The position numbers and the translations under genes were made by a program. Shown piece by piece: positions 40,644 through 52,128 of a DNA stretch of 64,000 bases (position 1 is the stretch's first letter; each line of letters opens with the position of its first letter). Source of the stretch: Paucisalibacillus algeriensis. GTDB lineage: Bacteria; Bacillota; Bacilli; Bacillales; Amphibacillaceae. The notes under the pieces were generated by a model. It was not told the origin of the DNA and did no database searches. It saw only the letters and a program-made list of their open reading frames with translations. The stretch is from NCBI RefSeq assembly GCF_000577245.1, contig NZ_CBYO010000020.1, positions 62,001-126,000 of the forward strand, read 5' to 3'.

Positions 40644-40934
40644 ATGAGAAAGTATGAAATCATGTACATCATCCGCCCAGACATGGAAGAAGAAGCTCAA
40701 GCAGCTGTTATTGAGCGTTTCAACGGTATCTTAACTGATAACGGGGCGGAGATTGAAAAAGTTAAAGAAGTAGGCAAAAAACGCCTAGCATATGAAATTA
40801 ACGATTACCGTGATGGATATTATGTTCTAATTAACTTCTCTGGCGATGAAAAATCAGTTAATGAATTTGATCGTCTAGCTAAGTTCTCTGAAGACATTAT
40901 TCGTCATATCGCAATTCGAGAAGATGATAAATAA
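40644..40934 (+). CDS. rpsF: Small ribosomal subunit protein bS6
   Basis: The 96-residue protein has [17 protein letters not shown] at the N-terminus and [19 protein letters not shown], the RNA-binding ferredoxin-like fold of S6. It forms a pair with S18 on the 30S platform. It starts at ATG 40644 after AAAGGAGGTG, which the leader may hide. ssb follows after 15 bases. Confidence 0.96.
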   Translation: MRKYEIMYIIRPDMEEEAQAAVIERFNGILTDNGAEIEKVKEVGKKRLAYEINDYRDGYYVLINFSGDEKSVNEFDRLAKFSEDIIRHIAIREDDK

Positions 40935-40949
40935 TAAGGAGTGGTTCTG

Positions 40950-41432
40950 ATGTTAAATCGTGTCGTACTTGTCGGCAGGTTAACGAAGGATCCTGATTTA
41001 CGTTATACACAGAGTGGAACGGCAGTTGCTAACTTTACCGTTGCAGTAAATCGCCCTTTTTCCAACCAACAGGGAAATAGAGAAGCAGATTTCATCAACT
41101 GTGTCATTTGGAGAAGACCAGCAGAAAACCTTGCAAACTTTATGAAAAAAGGTAGTATGATTGGCGTAGATGGACGAATTCAAACTCGTTCATTTGAAGG
41201 TCAAGATGGAAAAATGGTTTATATAACAGAAGTTGTCGCGGATAGTGTACAATTTTTAGAATCTAAAGGCTCTTCTTCCCAAGGTGGAGGAGGACAAGGT
41301 TCATATTCTTCACCAGGATTCCAGCCAAATCAGAACCAAAATCCAAATAGAAATCAGAATCAATACGAGGATGACCCATTTAAAGATAATGGTGAGCCAA
41401 TTGATATTTCTGATGATGATTTACCATTCTAA
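40950..41432 (+). CDS. ssbA: Single-stranded DNA-binding protein
   Basis: The 160-residue SSB has the OB fold ([40 protein letters not shown]) in the first 105 residues, a Gly/Gln/Asn-rich linker, and the acidic tip DISDDDLPF for partners. ATG 40950 follows AAGGAG by eight bases; a GTG at 40941 overlaps the site. It lies between rpsF and rpsR. Confidence 0.96.
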   Translation: MLNRVVLVGRLTKDPDLRYTQSGTAVANFTVAVNRPFSNQQGNREADFINCVIWRRPAENLANFMKKGSMIGVDGRIQTRSFEGQDGKMVYITEVVADSVQFLESKGSSSQGGGGQGSYSSPGFQPNQNQNPNRNQNQYEDDPFKDNGEPIDISDDDLPF

Positions 41433-41482
41433 ATAATAATGTGAATGATATATAACCATTTTTTTAAAAGGGAGGGTTATCA

Positions 41483-41716
41483 ATGGCAGCTCGTCGTGGA
41501 CGCGGTGGTAAACGCCGTAAAGTGTGTTTCTTCACAGCTAACGGTATTACAAACATCGATTACAAAGACGTTGATCTTCTAAAGCGTTTCATTTCTGAAC
41601 GTGGAAAAATTCTTCCTCGTCGTGTAACTGGAACTTCTGCAAAATATCAACGTAAACTTACAATTGCAATTAAACGTGCTCGTCAAATGGCTTTATTGCC
41701 ATATGTCGGTGAGTAA
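41483..41716 (+). CDS. rpsR: Small ribosomal subunit protein bS18
   Basis: The 77-residue basic protein has [20 protein letters not shown] followed by [20 protein letters not shown], the S18 signature. It pairs with S6. GGGAGGG precedes the ATG. It is last in rpsF-ssbA-rpsR and has a terminator. Confidence 0.97.
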   Translation: MAARRGRGGKRRKVCFFTANGITNIDYKDVDLLKRFISERGKILPRRVTGTSAKYQRKLTIAIKRARQMALLPYVGE

Positions 41717-41717
41717 T

Positions 41718-41761
41718 AAAAAAAGACCTTTATAGGATTTCCTATAGAGGCTTTTTTATTA
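41718..41761 (+). terminator. Terminator of rpsF-ssbA-rpsR
   Basis: CCTTTATAGG/CCTATAGAGG with an ATTT loop, followed by CTTTTTTA. Confidence 0.88.
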
Positions 41762-41790
41762 AGGCTATATTCGTAAAGTATGTTGCTATT

Positions 41791-42200
41791 TAATAGAAAC
41801 TGTTCGGTATCTAGTGTTATTACCACATGGTTAATGAGTATTGTGGAACGATACCGCTCCGGCAGAATACTCCGCTTTCCGCGGGCCCGGCCTCAGCCTC
41901 CTCGAGGAATGTTCGCCTCTGCGGGGTCTTCGGACACGTGCTATTCCAGCAGGAGTCTCCGTATTCTGCCTGCGCTGGTTTAGTTTTCTAATTATAGTTG
42001 GTTATTGAATATGACTTGTAACATTTCTTTACTAGCGAAGGAAATACACGGAGACTCCTGCGGGAGGATAGGCATCGGTGAGACCCCGCAAGAGCTTTAG
42101 CTCTGAGGAGGCTCACCAGCCGCTCAGCGAGTGCGGAGTGTATTTCCGAAGCGGGTACGGTGCTCTATCCAAAATGTCTAGTTAACGAGTAGTTTGATTA
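41791..42200. repeat. Bipartite palindromic element, full copy 2
   Basis: Ends TAATAGAAACTGTTCGGTA (41791 on) and an imperfect complement (42178-42200) bound 410 bp. The left palindrome (41861-41970) has feet GGCAGAAT/ATTCTGCC with type B interior (TCTTCGGACACGTGCTATTCC split near 41928-41946), and the right (42040-42147) has feet GGAAATACAC/GTGTATTTCC with type A interior (complement of GGCTGGTGAGCCTCC). This is the reverse assignment of interiors from copy 1. It lies between the rpsR terminator and the end of the next gene; no protein is encoded. Confidence 0.85.
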
Positions 42201-42209
42201 AAAGTTCCC

Positions 42210-42692
42210 TTATTTTTTACGCTTCGGATAAACATTAATAATCTTAAACAAAAGTACAAAGGTAAATACCATTGAAAGTAGCAAATACGAGTCACTAATA
42301 GGAGTAATAATGGCGATTACCGTATATAGAATAAATGGTATGGTAGTGGAATAAGCTATCATTTTCCAAAAGATCTGTAGTTTTAGCTTACGTTGCATGC
42401 TTTTAGCGATCCAAGTAAACAGGTAAGCAAGCAAAGTAATCAATAAGAACACCATAATAGTTAATGGTAGATAATAAAACATAAAGAAATAAATTAACTT
42501 AAACACAATATTCATATCCGAGCCGATACTAGATGTTTCTGTTAATCGATCAATCAATGAGGGAATAGAAACGATAAAAAGCATAATAAACATATAAAAA
42601 ACGGTAATATCCATTGGTATTCGATTTAATTTAAATACCGACTGTTTTCTTGGTAACTGTAAACTAGATAAGAATGTCTTCCACAAAACCAT
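42210..42692 (-). CDS. Small integral membrane protein, DUF1189/Yip1-like
   Basis: The 160-residue protein has four membrane helices (for example MDITVFYMFIMLFIVSI and PLTIMVFLLITLLAYLFTWI). The layout of cytosolic ends and the four or five segments resembles DUF1189 or Yip1-like proteins, but I do not recognise it surely. The ATG at 42692 has no clear ribosome site. It is read against the fork and its 3' end is nine bases from the repeat element. Confidence 0.6.
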   Translation of the reverse strand: MVLWKTFLSSLQLPRKQSVFKLNRIPMDITVFYMFIMLFIVSIPSLIDRLTETSSIGSDMNIVFKLIYFFMFYYLPLTIMVFLLITLLAYLFTWIAKSMQRKLKLQIFWKMIAYSTTIPFILYTVIAIITPISDSYLLLSMVFTFVLLFKIINVYPKRKK

Positions 42693-42910
42693 TTGTTATT
42701 CAATCCTTTAATTATGTCTTCCTTTATATTATAATGGAAGTTGTCAATTAAAGCTTGAACAATACGTAACTTTTCTTCTTGAACTTCTATTTATTTGCCC
42801 CTCATATTGCATCAATCTCTATTAAAGTACTCATTCTAATACCATATAGGTTTTTATTCATGTTATCATATTACAATAAACTTTCTAATAAAATATGAGG
42901 TGCATACTGG

Positions 42911-43849
42911 ATGAATAAATCGAAACAACTAACAGATGGAGCACTACTCTCAAGCATTTTTATCGTACTGTTACTCATTACCGTGTTTGTTCCAGTACTA
43001 TCATTCTTCACTATGTTTTTACTAGCAGTTCCATTTGTCATTTTTGCGGCAAAGTATGATTGGAAGCCTTCTTTAATCATGCTTTTTGTTGTTATAGTAT
43101 TATCAATACTTTTTGCAACCATACTATCGCTGCCTTTACCTATTTTATCGGGATTAGGTGGAATTATGATTGGTTCTGGAATCCATCGCAAAAAGTCACC
43201 CTACGAGACATGGGCTAGAGGGACAATAGGATTTGCTACTGGAATTTTAATCATCTTTGTATTTGCTTACGTAGTACTTCAGATCAATATAATAGAAGAA
43301 TTTAACTTAATCGTAAATGAATCGTTGGTTATGAGTAAAGAAATGATGATGACTTTCGGAATGGGAGAAGTTTCCGAGGAACAATTTAACCTGATAGAGC
43401 AACAAATGAATATATACAAACAATTAATACCAGTATTTATTGTATTTTCTTCGATTTTACTAGCCCTTATCAATCAGTGGGTCAGTTATAAAATTCTAAA
43501 TCGAATAGAACGCAAACAATTGCGGTTTCCAAAGTTTCGAAATTTACGTTTTCCAACGAGTATAATTTGGATTCACTTATTTGCTATTATAGGTACGCTG
43601 TTCCAAACCGAAACGAGTGGTACATTTTTTATTGCTCTACAAAATATTATTATGTTAACGGGTTTATTAATGATACTACAAGGGTTTTCGTTCATATTCT
43701 TTTACTCACACCATAAAAAACTTTCGAAGGCAATACCAATTATTGCTATAGTATTGGCAGTTCTTTTTGCACCAATACTACTACCTCTGGTTCGAATCTT
43801 AGGTATAATAGATTTAGGGTTTGGCCTAAGAGAACGTATGGTAAAATAG
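42911..43849 (+). CDS. yybS: YybS family membrane protein (DUF2232)
   Basis: The 312-residue protein has about eight membrane helices. ALLSSIFIVLLLITVFVPV and GGIMIGSGIHRKKSPYETW resemble B. subtilis YybS, and the place before gdpP and rplI is the same. GAGGTGC precedes the ATG. The function is not known. Confidence 0.87.
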   Translation: MNKSKQLTDGALLSSIFIVLLLITVFVPVLSFFTMFLLAVPFVIFAAKYDWKPSLIMLFVVIVLSILFATILSLPLPILSGLGGIMIGSGIHRKKSPYETWARGTIGFATGILIIFVFAYVVLQINIIEEFNLIVNESLVMSKEMMMTFGMGEVSEEQFNLIEQQMNIYKQLIPVFIVFSSILLALINQWVSYKILNRIERKQLRFPKFRNLRFPTSIIWIHLFAIIGTLFQTETSGTFFIALQNIIMLTGLLMILQGFSFIFFYSHHKKLSKAIPIIAIVLAVLFAPILLPLVRILGIIDLGFGLRERMVK

Positions 43850-43896
43850 TAGTACATGAACGATAAAGAGTTGCTCATTAATAGGAGCTGAAAATA

Positions 43897-45870
43897 ATGT
43901 CAGATTTGAAGAAGCGACCGAAGTTAAGTAATCATTTATGGCTAATATATGCTGTATCGATTATTTTACTTGGGTTTATATGGTACTACGAATGGATACT
44001 TGGTAGTATAATGACCGTTTTTTTAGTATTGTCATTTTACTATTCCATTCGTGTGGAAAGAAAATTATCCGATGAAACAAATAAATATATATCTACCTTA
44101 TCTTACCGAGTTAAAAAGGTAGGAGAAGAAGCATTACTAGAAATGCCTATTGGAATTATTTTATTTAGTGATGAGTATACAGTGGAATGGACAAACCATT
44201 ATATGCATCAATTTACTGAAGAAGACACCATAGTTGGAGAGTCATTAAATTTAATTTCGGAGGATCTTATCCCTATTATCAAAGAGAACCATGAGGATGC
44301 TCGTATTCAGCTTGGAGACTTTGAATTTCAAACGATTGTAAAGAGAGACGAACGATTAATCTATTTATTCGATCGCACAGAACAGGCCGAAGTTGAGTCA
44401 TTATATCAAAATGAACAGACGGTATTATTCTTCATATTCCTAGATAATTATGATGAAATCTCACAGAATATGGAAGATACAATTAAGAGTCAATTGAACT
44501 CAGAAGTTACCTCCTTTTTAAATCAGTGGTCCCATTCATTTGGATTATATTTAAAGCGGACATCACAAGACCGATTCTTAGCTGTCGGTACAAAGGAAAT
44601 CTTAGGGCGATTAGAACAAACTAAGTTTGATATTTTAGATGATATGCATGAGTTAAACTCTGAACTAGATATACCAATAACGTTGAGTATAGGGGTAGGA
44701 GTAGGAAATGCAACATTACCTGAATTAGGTCAGCTGGCACAATCAAGCCTTGACTTAGCACTTGGGCGTGGTGGTGACCAGGTTGCCATTAAAGATGATA
44801 GTGGTAAGGTTAGGTTTTATGGTGGAAAAACCAATCCAATGGAAAAGCGTACGCGAGTTAGGGCTAGAGTTATTTCACATGCATTAAGGGATTTAGTCAG
44901 AGCCAGTGATCGTGTTATTATTATGGGACATCAAGCACCAGATATGGATTCGATCGGTTCGGCGATTGGAATATTAAACATTGCCCGGACGAATGGGGTG
45001 GATGGGTATATTGTCTTTGATCCAGATGATGTGAGTACAGGAGTGTACCGATTAGTGGAGGCAATTAAGGCAGAACCTAATATTTGGCAACACTTTATCG
45101 ACCCTGATGCAGCAGAAGACCTAATTACTAGTCGTAGTTTAATTGTTGTTGTTGATACACACAAACCTTCTATGGTTGTTAGCAAGCGTTTATTGAGTAA
45201 ATCGGAATATAAAGTTGTTATTGACCATCATAGGCGTGCGGAGGAATTTATTGAAAATACTACGTTGGTTTATATGGAACCATATGCTTCATCGACTGCA
45301 GAGTTAGTAACGGAACTTCTAGAGTACCAACCAAAAGGTGAAAAGTTGAAAATGCTGGAAGCAACAGCATTACTATCCGGTATTATAGTAGATACAAAGA
45401 GTTTTACCTTAAGAACAGGTTCAAGAACATTCGATGCTGCATCTTACTTACGTGCAAAAGGTGCCGATACGGTACTTGTTCAGCAATTCTTAAAAGAAGA
45501 CTTGGAATTATATATAAAGCGCAGTAAACTTATTGAGCGGGCAAAAATTTATCGTGGCTCCATTGCCATTATTAGAGCTAATCATGGTGATACTTATGGG
45601 CCAGTATTAATTGCCCAAACAGCTGATACATTATTATCAATGACAGGGATATCAGCATCATTTGTCATTGCTGAACGTAAGGACGGAAAAATTGGTATTA
45701 GTGCTCGTTCATTAGGGGAAATAAATGTTCAAATTATTATGGAACAAATGAATGGTGGCGGACATTTAACCAATGCTGCTACACAATTAGAGGATACAAC
45801 AGTAGAAGAAGTAGAAGCTCAATTAAGAGATATATTAGATGAATATTATGAGGGGAGCGAATCGGTATGA
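43897..45870 (+). CDS. gdpP: Cyclic-di-AMP phosphodiesterase GdpP
   Basis: The 657-residue protein has two N-terminal membrane helices (about 13-60), a PAS-like region, a degenerate GGDEF domain ([13 protein letters not shown]), and a DHH/DHHA1 phosphodiesterase: [36 protein letters not shown], and the C-terminal [10 protein letters not shown]. It hydrolyses c-di-AMP to pApA. The stop overlaps the rplI start (ATGA), so they are coupled. It is between yybS and rplI as in B. subtilis. Confidence 0.95.
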   Translation: MSDLKKRPKLSNHLWLIYAVSIILLGFIWYYEWILGSIMTVFLVLSFYYSIRVERKLSDETNKYISTLSYRVKKVGEEALLEMPIGIILFSDEYTVEWTNHYMHQFTEEDTIVGESLNLISEDLIPIIKENHEDARIQLGDFEFQTIVKRDERLIYLFDRTEQAEVESLYQNEQTVLFFIFLDNYDEISQNMEDTIKSQLNSEVTSFLNQWSHSFGLYLKRTSQDRFLAVGTKEILGRLEQTKFDILDDMHELNSELDIPITLSIGVGVGNATLPELGQLAQSSLDLALGRGGDQVAIKDDSGKVRFYGGKTNPMEKRTRVRARVISHALRDLVRASDRVIIMGHQAPDMDSIGSAIGILNIARTNGVDGYIVFDPDDVSTGVYRLVEAIKAEPNIWQHFIDPDAAEDLITSRSLIVVVDTHKPSMVVSKRLLSKSEYKVVIDHHRRAEEFIENTTLVYMEPYASSTAELVTELLEYQPKGEKLKMLEATALLSGIIVDTKSFTLRTGSRTFDAASYLRAKGADTVLVQQFLKEDLELYIKRSKLIERAKIYRGSIAIIRANHGDTYGPVLIAQTADTLLSMTGISASFVIAERKDGKIGISARSLGEINVQIIMEQMNGGGHLTNAATQLEDTTVEEVEAQLRDILDEYYEGSESV

Positions 45871-46313
45871 AAGTAATATTTCTACAAGATGTTAAAGGAA
45901 AAGGTAAAAAAGGTGAAGTTAAAAATGTATCAGATGGATATGCAAGAAACTACTTATTAAAAAATAATCTTGCGGAAGAAGCAACATCAGGTAATATAAA
46001 AGCTTTGGAAGCTCAAAAACGTAAATCAAAGCAGCTAGAACAACAAGAAAAAGAGAATGCAGAACAACTGAAGAAAAAGATTGAAAGTCTAGAAGTAACC
46101 ATCAAAGCCAAATCTGGTGATGGTGGAAGATTATTTGGCTCTATAACAAGTAAACAAATTGCAGACGCCTTAAATAAAGATCATGGTATTAAAACAGATA
46201 AACGTAAATTAGAATTAGATCAACCAATTCGTGCTTTAGGCTACACCAATGTCCCGATTAAACTTCACCCAGAAGTGACAGGGACGGTTAAAGTACATGT
46301 TGTTGAACAATAA
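45867..46313 (+). CDS. rplI: Large ribosomal subunit protein bL9
   Basis: The 148-residue protein has [20 protein letters not shown] and [16 protein letters not shown] in the N-domain, a long charged helix, and the C-domain ([20 protein letters not shown]). Four-base overlap with gdpP. It precedes the replicative helicase by 39 bases. Confidence 0.96.
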   Translation: MKVIFLQDVKGKGKKGEVKNVSDGYARNYLLKNNLAEEATSGNIKALEAQKRKSKQLEQQEKENAEQLKKKIESLEVTIKAKSGDGGRLFGSITSKQIADALNKDHGIKTDKRKLELDQPIRALGYTNVPIKLHPEVTGTVKVHVVEQ

Positions 46314-46352
46314 GATATCATGCGTCTCAACGGTTAAAGGAGGAAACAAATC

Positions 46353-47723
46353 ATGAGTGAATGGAATGACAGAACTCCACCACATAATATTGAAGCGGAA
46401 CAAGCCGTTATCGGTGCAATCTTTCTTGAACCAGAGGCATTTTCAACAGCATCTGAACTACTCATGCCGGGTGACTTTTATCGTGCAAGTCACCAACGAA
46501 TTTTTGAAACAATGTTGAGGCTTGGGGATAAGGGAGAACCGATTGACCTAGTTACCGTAACAACAGCTCTTTCCAATACTCAGCAATTAGAAGAAGCAGG
46601 CGGTGTTTCCTACCTAACTCAGTTAGCAGAAAGCGTACCGACTGCTGCGAATATTGAATATTATGCTAAAATCGTCGAGGAAAAAGCAATACTTCGCCGT
46701 TTAATTCGAACTGCAACCGATATTGTTACGACTACCTTTCAGCGAGAAGATGAGGTAGAAGATGTTCTAAATGAAGCGGAAAAGAGCATTTTAGATGTAT
46801 CTGGAAGAAAGAACACCGGAAGCTTCAAGGTAATTAAGGATGTCCTGATCGAGGTTTATGATAAGATTGAAACCCTTCATCGAAGTAATGGAGATGTAAC
46901 TGGTGTACCGACTGGATATCGTGAATTAGATAAGATGACTTCTGGATTCCAACGAAATGATTTAATCATTATTGCCGCACGTCCATCTGTTGGTAAAACC
47001 GCATTTGCCTTAAATATTGCGCAAAACGTAGCAACGAAGACCGATGAGAATGTAGCCATCTTTAGTTTGGAGATGGGAGCAGACCAATTAGTCCAACGTA
47101 TTCTTTGTGCAGAAGGTAATATTGATGCATCTCGTCTTCGTAATGGTAAGCTAGAGGCAGATGATTGGAGTAAACTAACAATGGCAATGGGTAGCTTGTC
47201 CAATGCCGGAATTTATATTGATGATACACCTGGTATTCGTGTGAGTGAAATCCGTTCCAAGTGTCGTCGTTTAAAGCAAGAACACGGTCTTGGCATGATC
47301 TTAATCGATTACCTACAGCTAATTGCTGGTAGTGGTAAACCAGGTGAAAACCGTCAACAAGAAGTTTCTGAGATTTCCCGTTCCTTAAAAGGACTAGCCC
47401 GTGAGCTAAATGTTCCACTTATTGCGTTATCACAGCTTTCCCGTGGTGTAGAACAACGTCAGGACAAACGTCCGATGATGTCTGACCTTCGTGAATCAGG
47501 AAGTATCGAGCAGGATGCTGACATCGTTGGCTTCCTATATCGTGATGATTACTATGATAAGGAATCAGAGAAACAAAATATAATTGAAATCATTCTTGCG
47601 AAACAACGTAATGGTCCTGTTGGTACAGTTGAACTAGCCTTTGTAAAAGAATATAATAAGTTCGTAGATTTGGATCATCGCTATCAAGCAAGTGATATCC
47701 CACCAGAACCAATTCATGCATAA
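46353..47723 (+). CDS. dnaC: Replicative DNA helicase DnaC (DnaB homologue)
   Basis: The 456-residue RecA-fold hexameric helicase has an N-terminal domain with PPHNIEAEQAVIGAIFLEP, Walker A ARPSVGKTAFALN, MGADQLVQR, and LGMILIDYLQLI and GSIEQDADIVGFLYR. It unwinds DNA at the fork. The B. subtilis name is dnaC. AAAGGAGGAAAC precedes the ATG. A terminator follows. Confidence 0.96.
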   Translation: MSEWNDRTPPHNIEAEQAVIGAIFLEPEAFSTASELLMPGDFYRASHQRIFETMLRLGDKGEPIDLVTVTTALSNTQQLEEAGGVSYLTQLAESVPTAANIEYYAKIVEEKAILRRLIRTATDIVTTTFQREDEVEDVLNEAEKSILDVSGRKNTGSFKVIKDVLIEVYDKIETLHRSNGDVTGVPTGYRELDKMTSGFQRNDLIIIAARPSVGKTAFALNIAQNVATKTDENVAIFSLEMGADQLVQRILCAEGNIDASRLRNGKLEADDWSKLTMAMGSLSNAGIYIDDTPGIRVSEIRSKCRRLKQEHGLGMILIDYLQLIAGSGKPGENRQQEVSEISRSLKGLARELNVPLIALSQLSRGVEQRQDKRPMMSDLRESGSIEQDADIVGFLYRDDYYDKESEKQNIIEIILAKQRNGPVGTVELAFVKEYNKFVDLDHRYQASDIPPEPIHA

Positions 47724-47725
47724 CA

Positions 47726-47756
47726 GCCTTTTTTGTGAAGGCTGTTTTTTTTATTG
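47726..47756 (+). terminator. Terminator of the yybS-gdpP-rplI-dnaC unit
   Basis: ACAGCCTTTTTTGTGAAGGCTGT forms an eight-pair stem followed by a run of eight T. Confidence 0.85.
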
Positions 47757-47902
47757 TTTAGGAAGGTGCTATATTCTCATAAACATTTTGGAGCGGGAAA
47801 GCAAATGACTTATTACAGCTGATGAAATAGCCGTATACCAATATTAATGGCAAAAAACTGCGGTAAAACCTTTTCAAGAGCAAAATATCAATAAAAATAT
47901 CA

Positions 47903-47947
47903 TATTTACGAACGATAACAATAAAGTTCATATTATAATTCGTGTTT
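47903..47947 (+). promoter_or_regulatory. Candidate PurR operator (two PurBoxes) before purA
   Basis: CGAA at 47909 within TATTTACGAACGATA and TTCG at 47939 within ATAATTCGTGTTTT are inverted, with 26 bases between cores, as in PurBox pairs. They lie just upstream of the purA -35 (47952). Confidence 0.5.
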
Positions 47948-47951
47948 TACA

Positions 47952-47980
47952 TTGATTGAGTTATGCATAACTGGTAAAAT
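47952..47980 (+). promoter_or_regulatory. SigA-type promoter of purA
   Basis: TTGATT and TAAAAT are separated by 17 bases. The predicted start is about 47987, leaving a leader of about 50 bases. Confidence 0.7.
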
Positions 47981-48023
47981 AATGAGAGAAACTAAACAAA
48001 ACCATACAATGAAATGTATTTAG

Positions 48024-49325
<1,302 letters not shown>

Positions 49326-49397
49326 ACCAGAGATAAGAATGGAATTATAGGTTAAGCGAGTACTGCAGGTTAAGATAATACTCATATTTTATGTTAG

Positions 49398-49428
49398 ATA
49401 GGGGGGCATATTGCTCCCCCTTTTTATT
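49398..49428 (+). terminator. Terminator of purA
   Basis: GGGGGG/CTCCCCC with CATATTG loop, followed by TTTTTA. Confidence 0.85.
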
Positions 49429-49444
49429 ACGAAATATTACGGTT

Positions 49445-49472
49445 TGTTACATATTTGTAAAATAAATGTATA
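49445..49472 (+). promoter_or_regulatory. WalR-type direct repeat before the M23 peptidase gene
   Basis: TGTTAC (49445-49450), five bases, TGTAAA (49456-49461) match the WalR box TGTWAH-N5-TGTWAH perfectly. Five bases later TGTATA (49467-49472) adds a near match. A half site TGTTACATATT recurs at 49539. The gap from purA to the peptidase (374 bases) holds this, the purA terminator and a candidate promoter TTGAAA-N17-TACATT (49528-49556). Confidence 0.65.
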
Positions 49473-49699
49473 AAAATGGCGGAAACACCAAGAAATTAAC
49501 AATATTTTATAAAAAATTACAGCTTTTTTGAAAAACTTTGTTACATATTATACATTTTCATTACAAAAGCGCGGATGTTGTTCCTTCCCCTAATAAACTG
49601 TGGTAGATTAATAGAGTAAATAAATAGGTCTTTTAATCTATATAAATACATCATTAGATTTAGATATATATATATAAAATTATAGTAATAGGGGGAAAT

Positions 49700-51178
49700 A
49701 TGGTGTTCTTTGGAAAAGGTGATGAGCGAAGGCAAAAGAGAAGCCTGCTAAAAAAATCCATCGTTGCAACTGGGCTCATAACGGTACTAACAACCGGAAT
49801 AGTCTTTGCAGAAGACTCAAATAAGGTAGAAACAGTACATCATGTGTATGTTGACGGAAAGCATATAGGACAAATTAGTGATCAGGAGATTGTTAACCAA
49901 ATCACGCAAAACAAACTTCAACAAGCAAAAGAAACTTATGAGGAAATCGACCTAGCAATTGGTGAAAATGTCAAACTCATTTCCGAGTTAGTATTTAATC
50001 CAACATATAATAATTCTTCAATTGCAGAGTACTTAGAAGAGAATCTTACGGTAAAGGCTCAAGCAGTGGAATTAAAAATAGGTGACGATGTTGTAGGGTA
50101 TTTTGAAGATGAGCATGATGCGTTGAAGGTTATTGAAGATTACAAACTAAAATATGTAGACGATGAAACATTAAAATTAATGGAGTCTGCGAAGGCTGCT
50201 GATATGGAGTCAGATGGTCCCCAAATCACTGATACTCCTTTAGAACCAGCAGACCTTGCAGTAGGTGAATCTATTATATTAGACGTTATTCTATCAAAGG
50301 AAGTTTCATATTCTACGAAAAAAGTTGCACCAGATGAAGTTTTGACCGTAGCTGATGGACTTAAGCTATTAGAAAAGGGTACTCTTAAAGAGGAAAAACA
50401 TACCATTCAAGAAGGGGAAGTGCTAGGAGAAATTGCCTCCCAATATGATTTATCCCTTGAATCATTACTTGAGTTAAACCCGTCTATTAAGGAAGATTCT
50501 TTAATTCAAATTGGACAAGAACTGAACGTTACGGAATTGAAGCCATTTGTTGATGTTATTGTTCTAAAAGAAGAAAAGAAGGAAGAAACTATTGCTCACG
50601 AAACTGAAGTAGTTGAATCAGATGAATTATTTAAAGGTGATGAAGAGGTAAGACAACAAGGTTCTGACGGTAAAAGGGTTGTTCAATATTCAATTGAAAT
50701 TCGTAACGGAAAAGTTGCTAAACGTGATGTGTTAGAAGAGGAAGTTACGAAAGAACCTGTTAACAAGGTAATTGTAAAGGGTACAAAGGTAATCCCTTCA
50801 CGTGGAACTGGTAACCTTTCATGGCCAACAGTTGGTGGCTATATCTCAAGTCACGTAGGATACCGCTGGGGCTCATACCATAAAGGAATAGACATTGCTA
50901 GACCATCTAATCGCTCTATCTTAGCAGCGGATAATGGAACAGTAGTATCTGCAGGTTACTCAGGCGGATTTGGTAATAAGATTGAAATTGATCATAATAA
51001 TGGTATGAAAACAATCTATGCACACCTTTCTTCAATCGATGTTAGTGTTGGACAAACCGTTCAAACTGGCCAACAAATTGGTGTAATGGGATCCACTGGT
51101 AATTCTACTGGAGTCCATCTTCACTTTGAAGTATATGAGAATGGTGAATTACAAAATCCATTAAATTATTTAGACTAA
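49700..51178 (+). CDS. Cell-wall M23 endopeptidase with G5 and LysM domains
   Basis: The 492-residue precursor has a basic N-terminus and membrane segment (about residues 16-36). A LysM domain (HTIQEGEVLGEIASQYDLSL through IGQELNV, about 234-275), a G5-like domain (EEVTKEPVNKVIVKGTKVI), and a C-terminal M23 metallopeptidase follow. Zinc ligands are in HKGIDIA and HLHFE. It cuts peptide cross-links in the wall. GGGGGAAAT precedes the ATG. Its place before walRK with a WalR box suggests it is a WalR target; this is inference. Confidence 0.9.
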   Translation: MVFFGKGDERRQKRSLLKKSIVATGLITVLTTGIVFAEDSNKVETVHHVYVDGKHIGQISDQEIVNQITQNKLQQAKETYEEIDLAIGENVKLISELVFNPTYNNSSIAEYLEENLTVKAQAVELKIGDDVVGYFEDEHDALKVIEDYKLKYVDDETLKLMESAKAADMESDGPQITDTPLEPADLAVGESIILDVILSKEVSYSTKKVAPDEVLTVADGLKLLEKGTLKEEKHTIQEGEVLGEIASQYDLSLESLLELNPSIKEDSLIQIGQELNVTELKPFVDVIVLKEEKKEETIAHETEVVESDELFKGDEEVRQQGSDGKRVVQYSIEIRNGKVAKRDVLEEEVTKEPVNKVIVKGTKVIPSRGTGNLSWPTVGGYISSHVGYRWGSYHKGIDIARPSNRSILAADNGTVVSAGYSGGFGNKIEIDHNNGMKTIYAHLSSIDVSVGQTVQTGQQIGVMGSTGNSTGVHLHFEVYENGELQNPLNYLD

Positions 51179-51186
51179 TAAAGCAT

Positions 51187-51228
51187 AAAGAGCTGACTCA
51201 TGATACATATTATGAGCCAGCTTTTTTG
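51187..51228 (+). terminator. Terminator after the M23 gene
   Basis: AGCTGACTCAT/ATGAGCCAGCT with one mismatch and TTTTTT after it. Confidence 0.85.
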
Positions 51229-51417
51229 ATAAGGCTGTTTCTATGGAACGTTGTTGAAAGTAATCTTTATATAATGAATATCAGTGACTAAATCAGCTCT
51301 TAATATATAGACCTTAAGGAACAAGACATTTCAATAAAAGTAAGTTAAAATAGAGAAAATACAATCTAATCAATACGCATAAGTTAATATATAAATAACC
51401 AAAAAGGAAGTGTTATT

Positions 51418-52122
51418 GTGGCACAGAAAATTTTAGTTGTAGACGATGAACAACCAATTGCAGATATATTGAAATTTAATTTAGAAAAAGAAGGTTATGA
51501 AGTAGTTGTGGCAAATGATGGAGATGAAGCAATTAAATTAGCAGATTCAGAAAACCCTGATCTTATCTTGCTAGACATCATGTTACCTAATAAAGATGGT
51601 AATGAAGTATGCCGAGAAATCCGTAAAACAAAGACAACTCCAATTATAATGCTAACCGCAAAGGATTCGGAAATTGATAAGGTACTGGGATTAGAGCTAG
51701 GTGCAGATGACTATGTCACGAAGCCATTTAGTAATCGTGAATTAATTGCCCGTGTAAAAGCAAATCTGAGAAGACAACAACATGTACCAGAAGAACCAGG
51801 AAAAGAAAACAAAGATATTTCCATCGGATCCTTAACTATACATCCGGATGCCTACACCGTATCAAGGGATGGAAAGCAAATTGAACTAACTCATCGTGAA
51901 TTTGAGTTACTACATTACCTTGCTCGCCACATTGGCCAAGTAATGACGAGAGAGCATTTATTAGAAACAGTATGGGGATATGATTATTTCGGTGATGTTA
52001 GAACAGTCGATGTTACAGTAAGAAGACTTCGCGAAAAAATAGAGGAGAATCCAAGTAATCCAACATGGATTGTAACACGTCGCGGCGTTGGATACTATTT
52101 ACGTAATCCTGATCAGGAGTAG
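51418..52122 (+). CDS. walR: Response regulator WalR (YycF)
   Basis: The 234-residue OmpR-family regulator has receiver domain motifs [15 protein letters not shown] with phosphorylated Asp about residue 53, and KPFSNREL. The winged helix has [18 protein letters not shown] start at 51418 after AAGGAAG. It is the essential wall-homeostasis regulator and binds TGTWAH repeats. It opens the walRKHIJ operon. Confidence 0.97.
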   Translation: MAQKILVVDDEQPIADILKFNLEKEGYEVVVANDGDEAIKLADSENPDLILLDIMLPNKDGNEVCREIRKTKTTPIIMLTAKDSEIDKVLGLELGADDYVTKPFSNRELIARVKANLRRQQHVPEEPGKENKDISIGSLTIHPDAYTVSRDGKQIELTHREFELLHYLARHIGQVMTREHLLETVWGYDYFGDVRTVDVTVRRLREKIEENPSNPTWIVTRRGVGYYLRNPDQE

Positions 52123-52128
52123 GTTTTC

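Noticed and set aside
49326-49699. A tRNA cluster or small gene in the purA-M23 gap
   Set aside because: No tRNA fold or frame with a ribosome site is seen; only the terminator, WalR box and a promoter-like pair.
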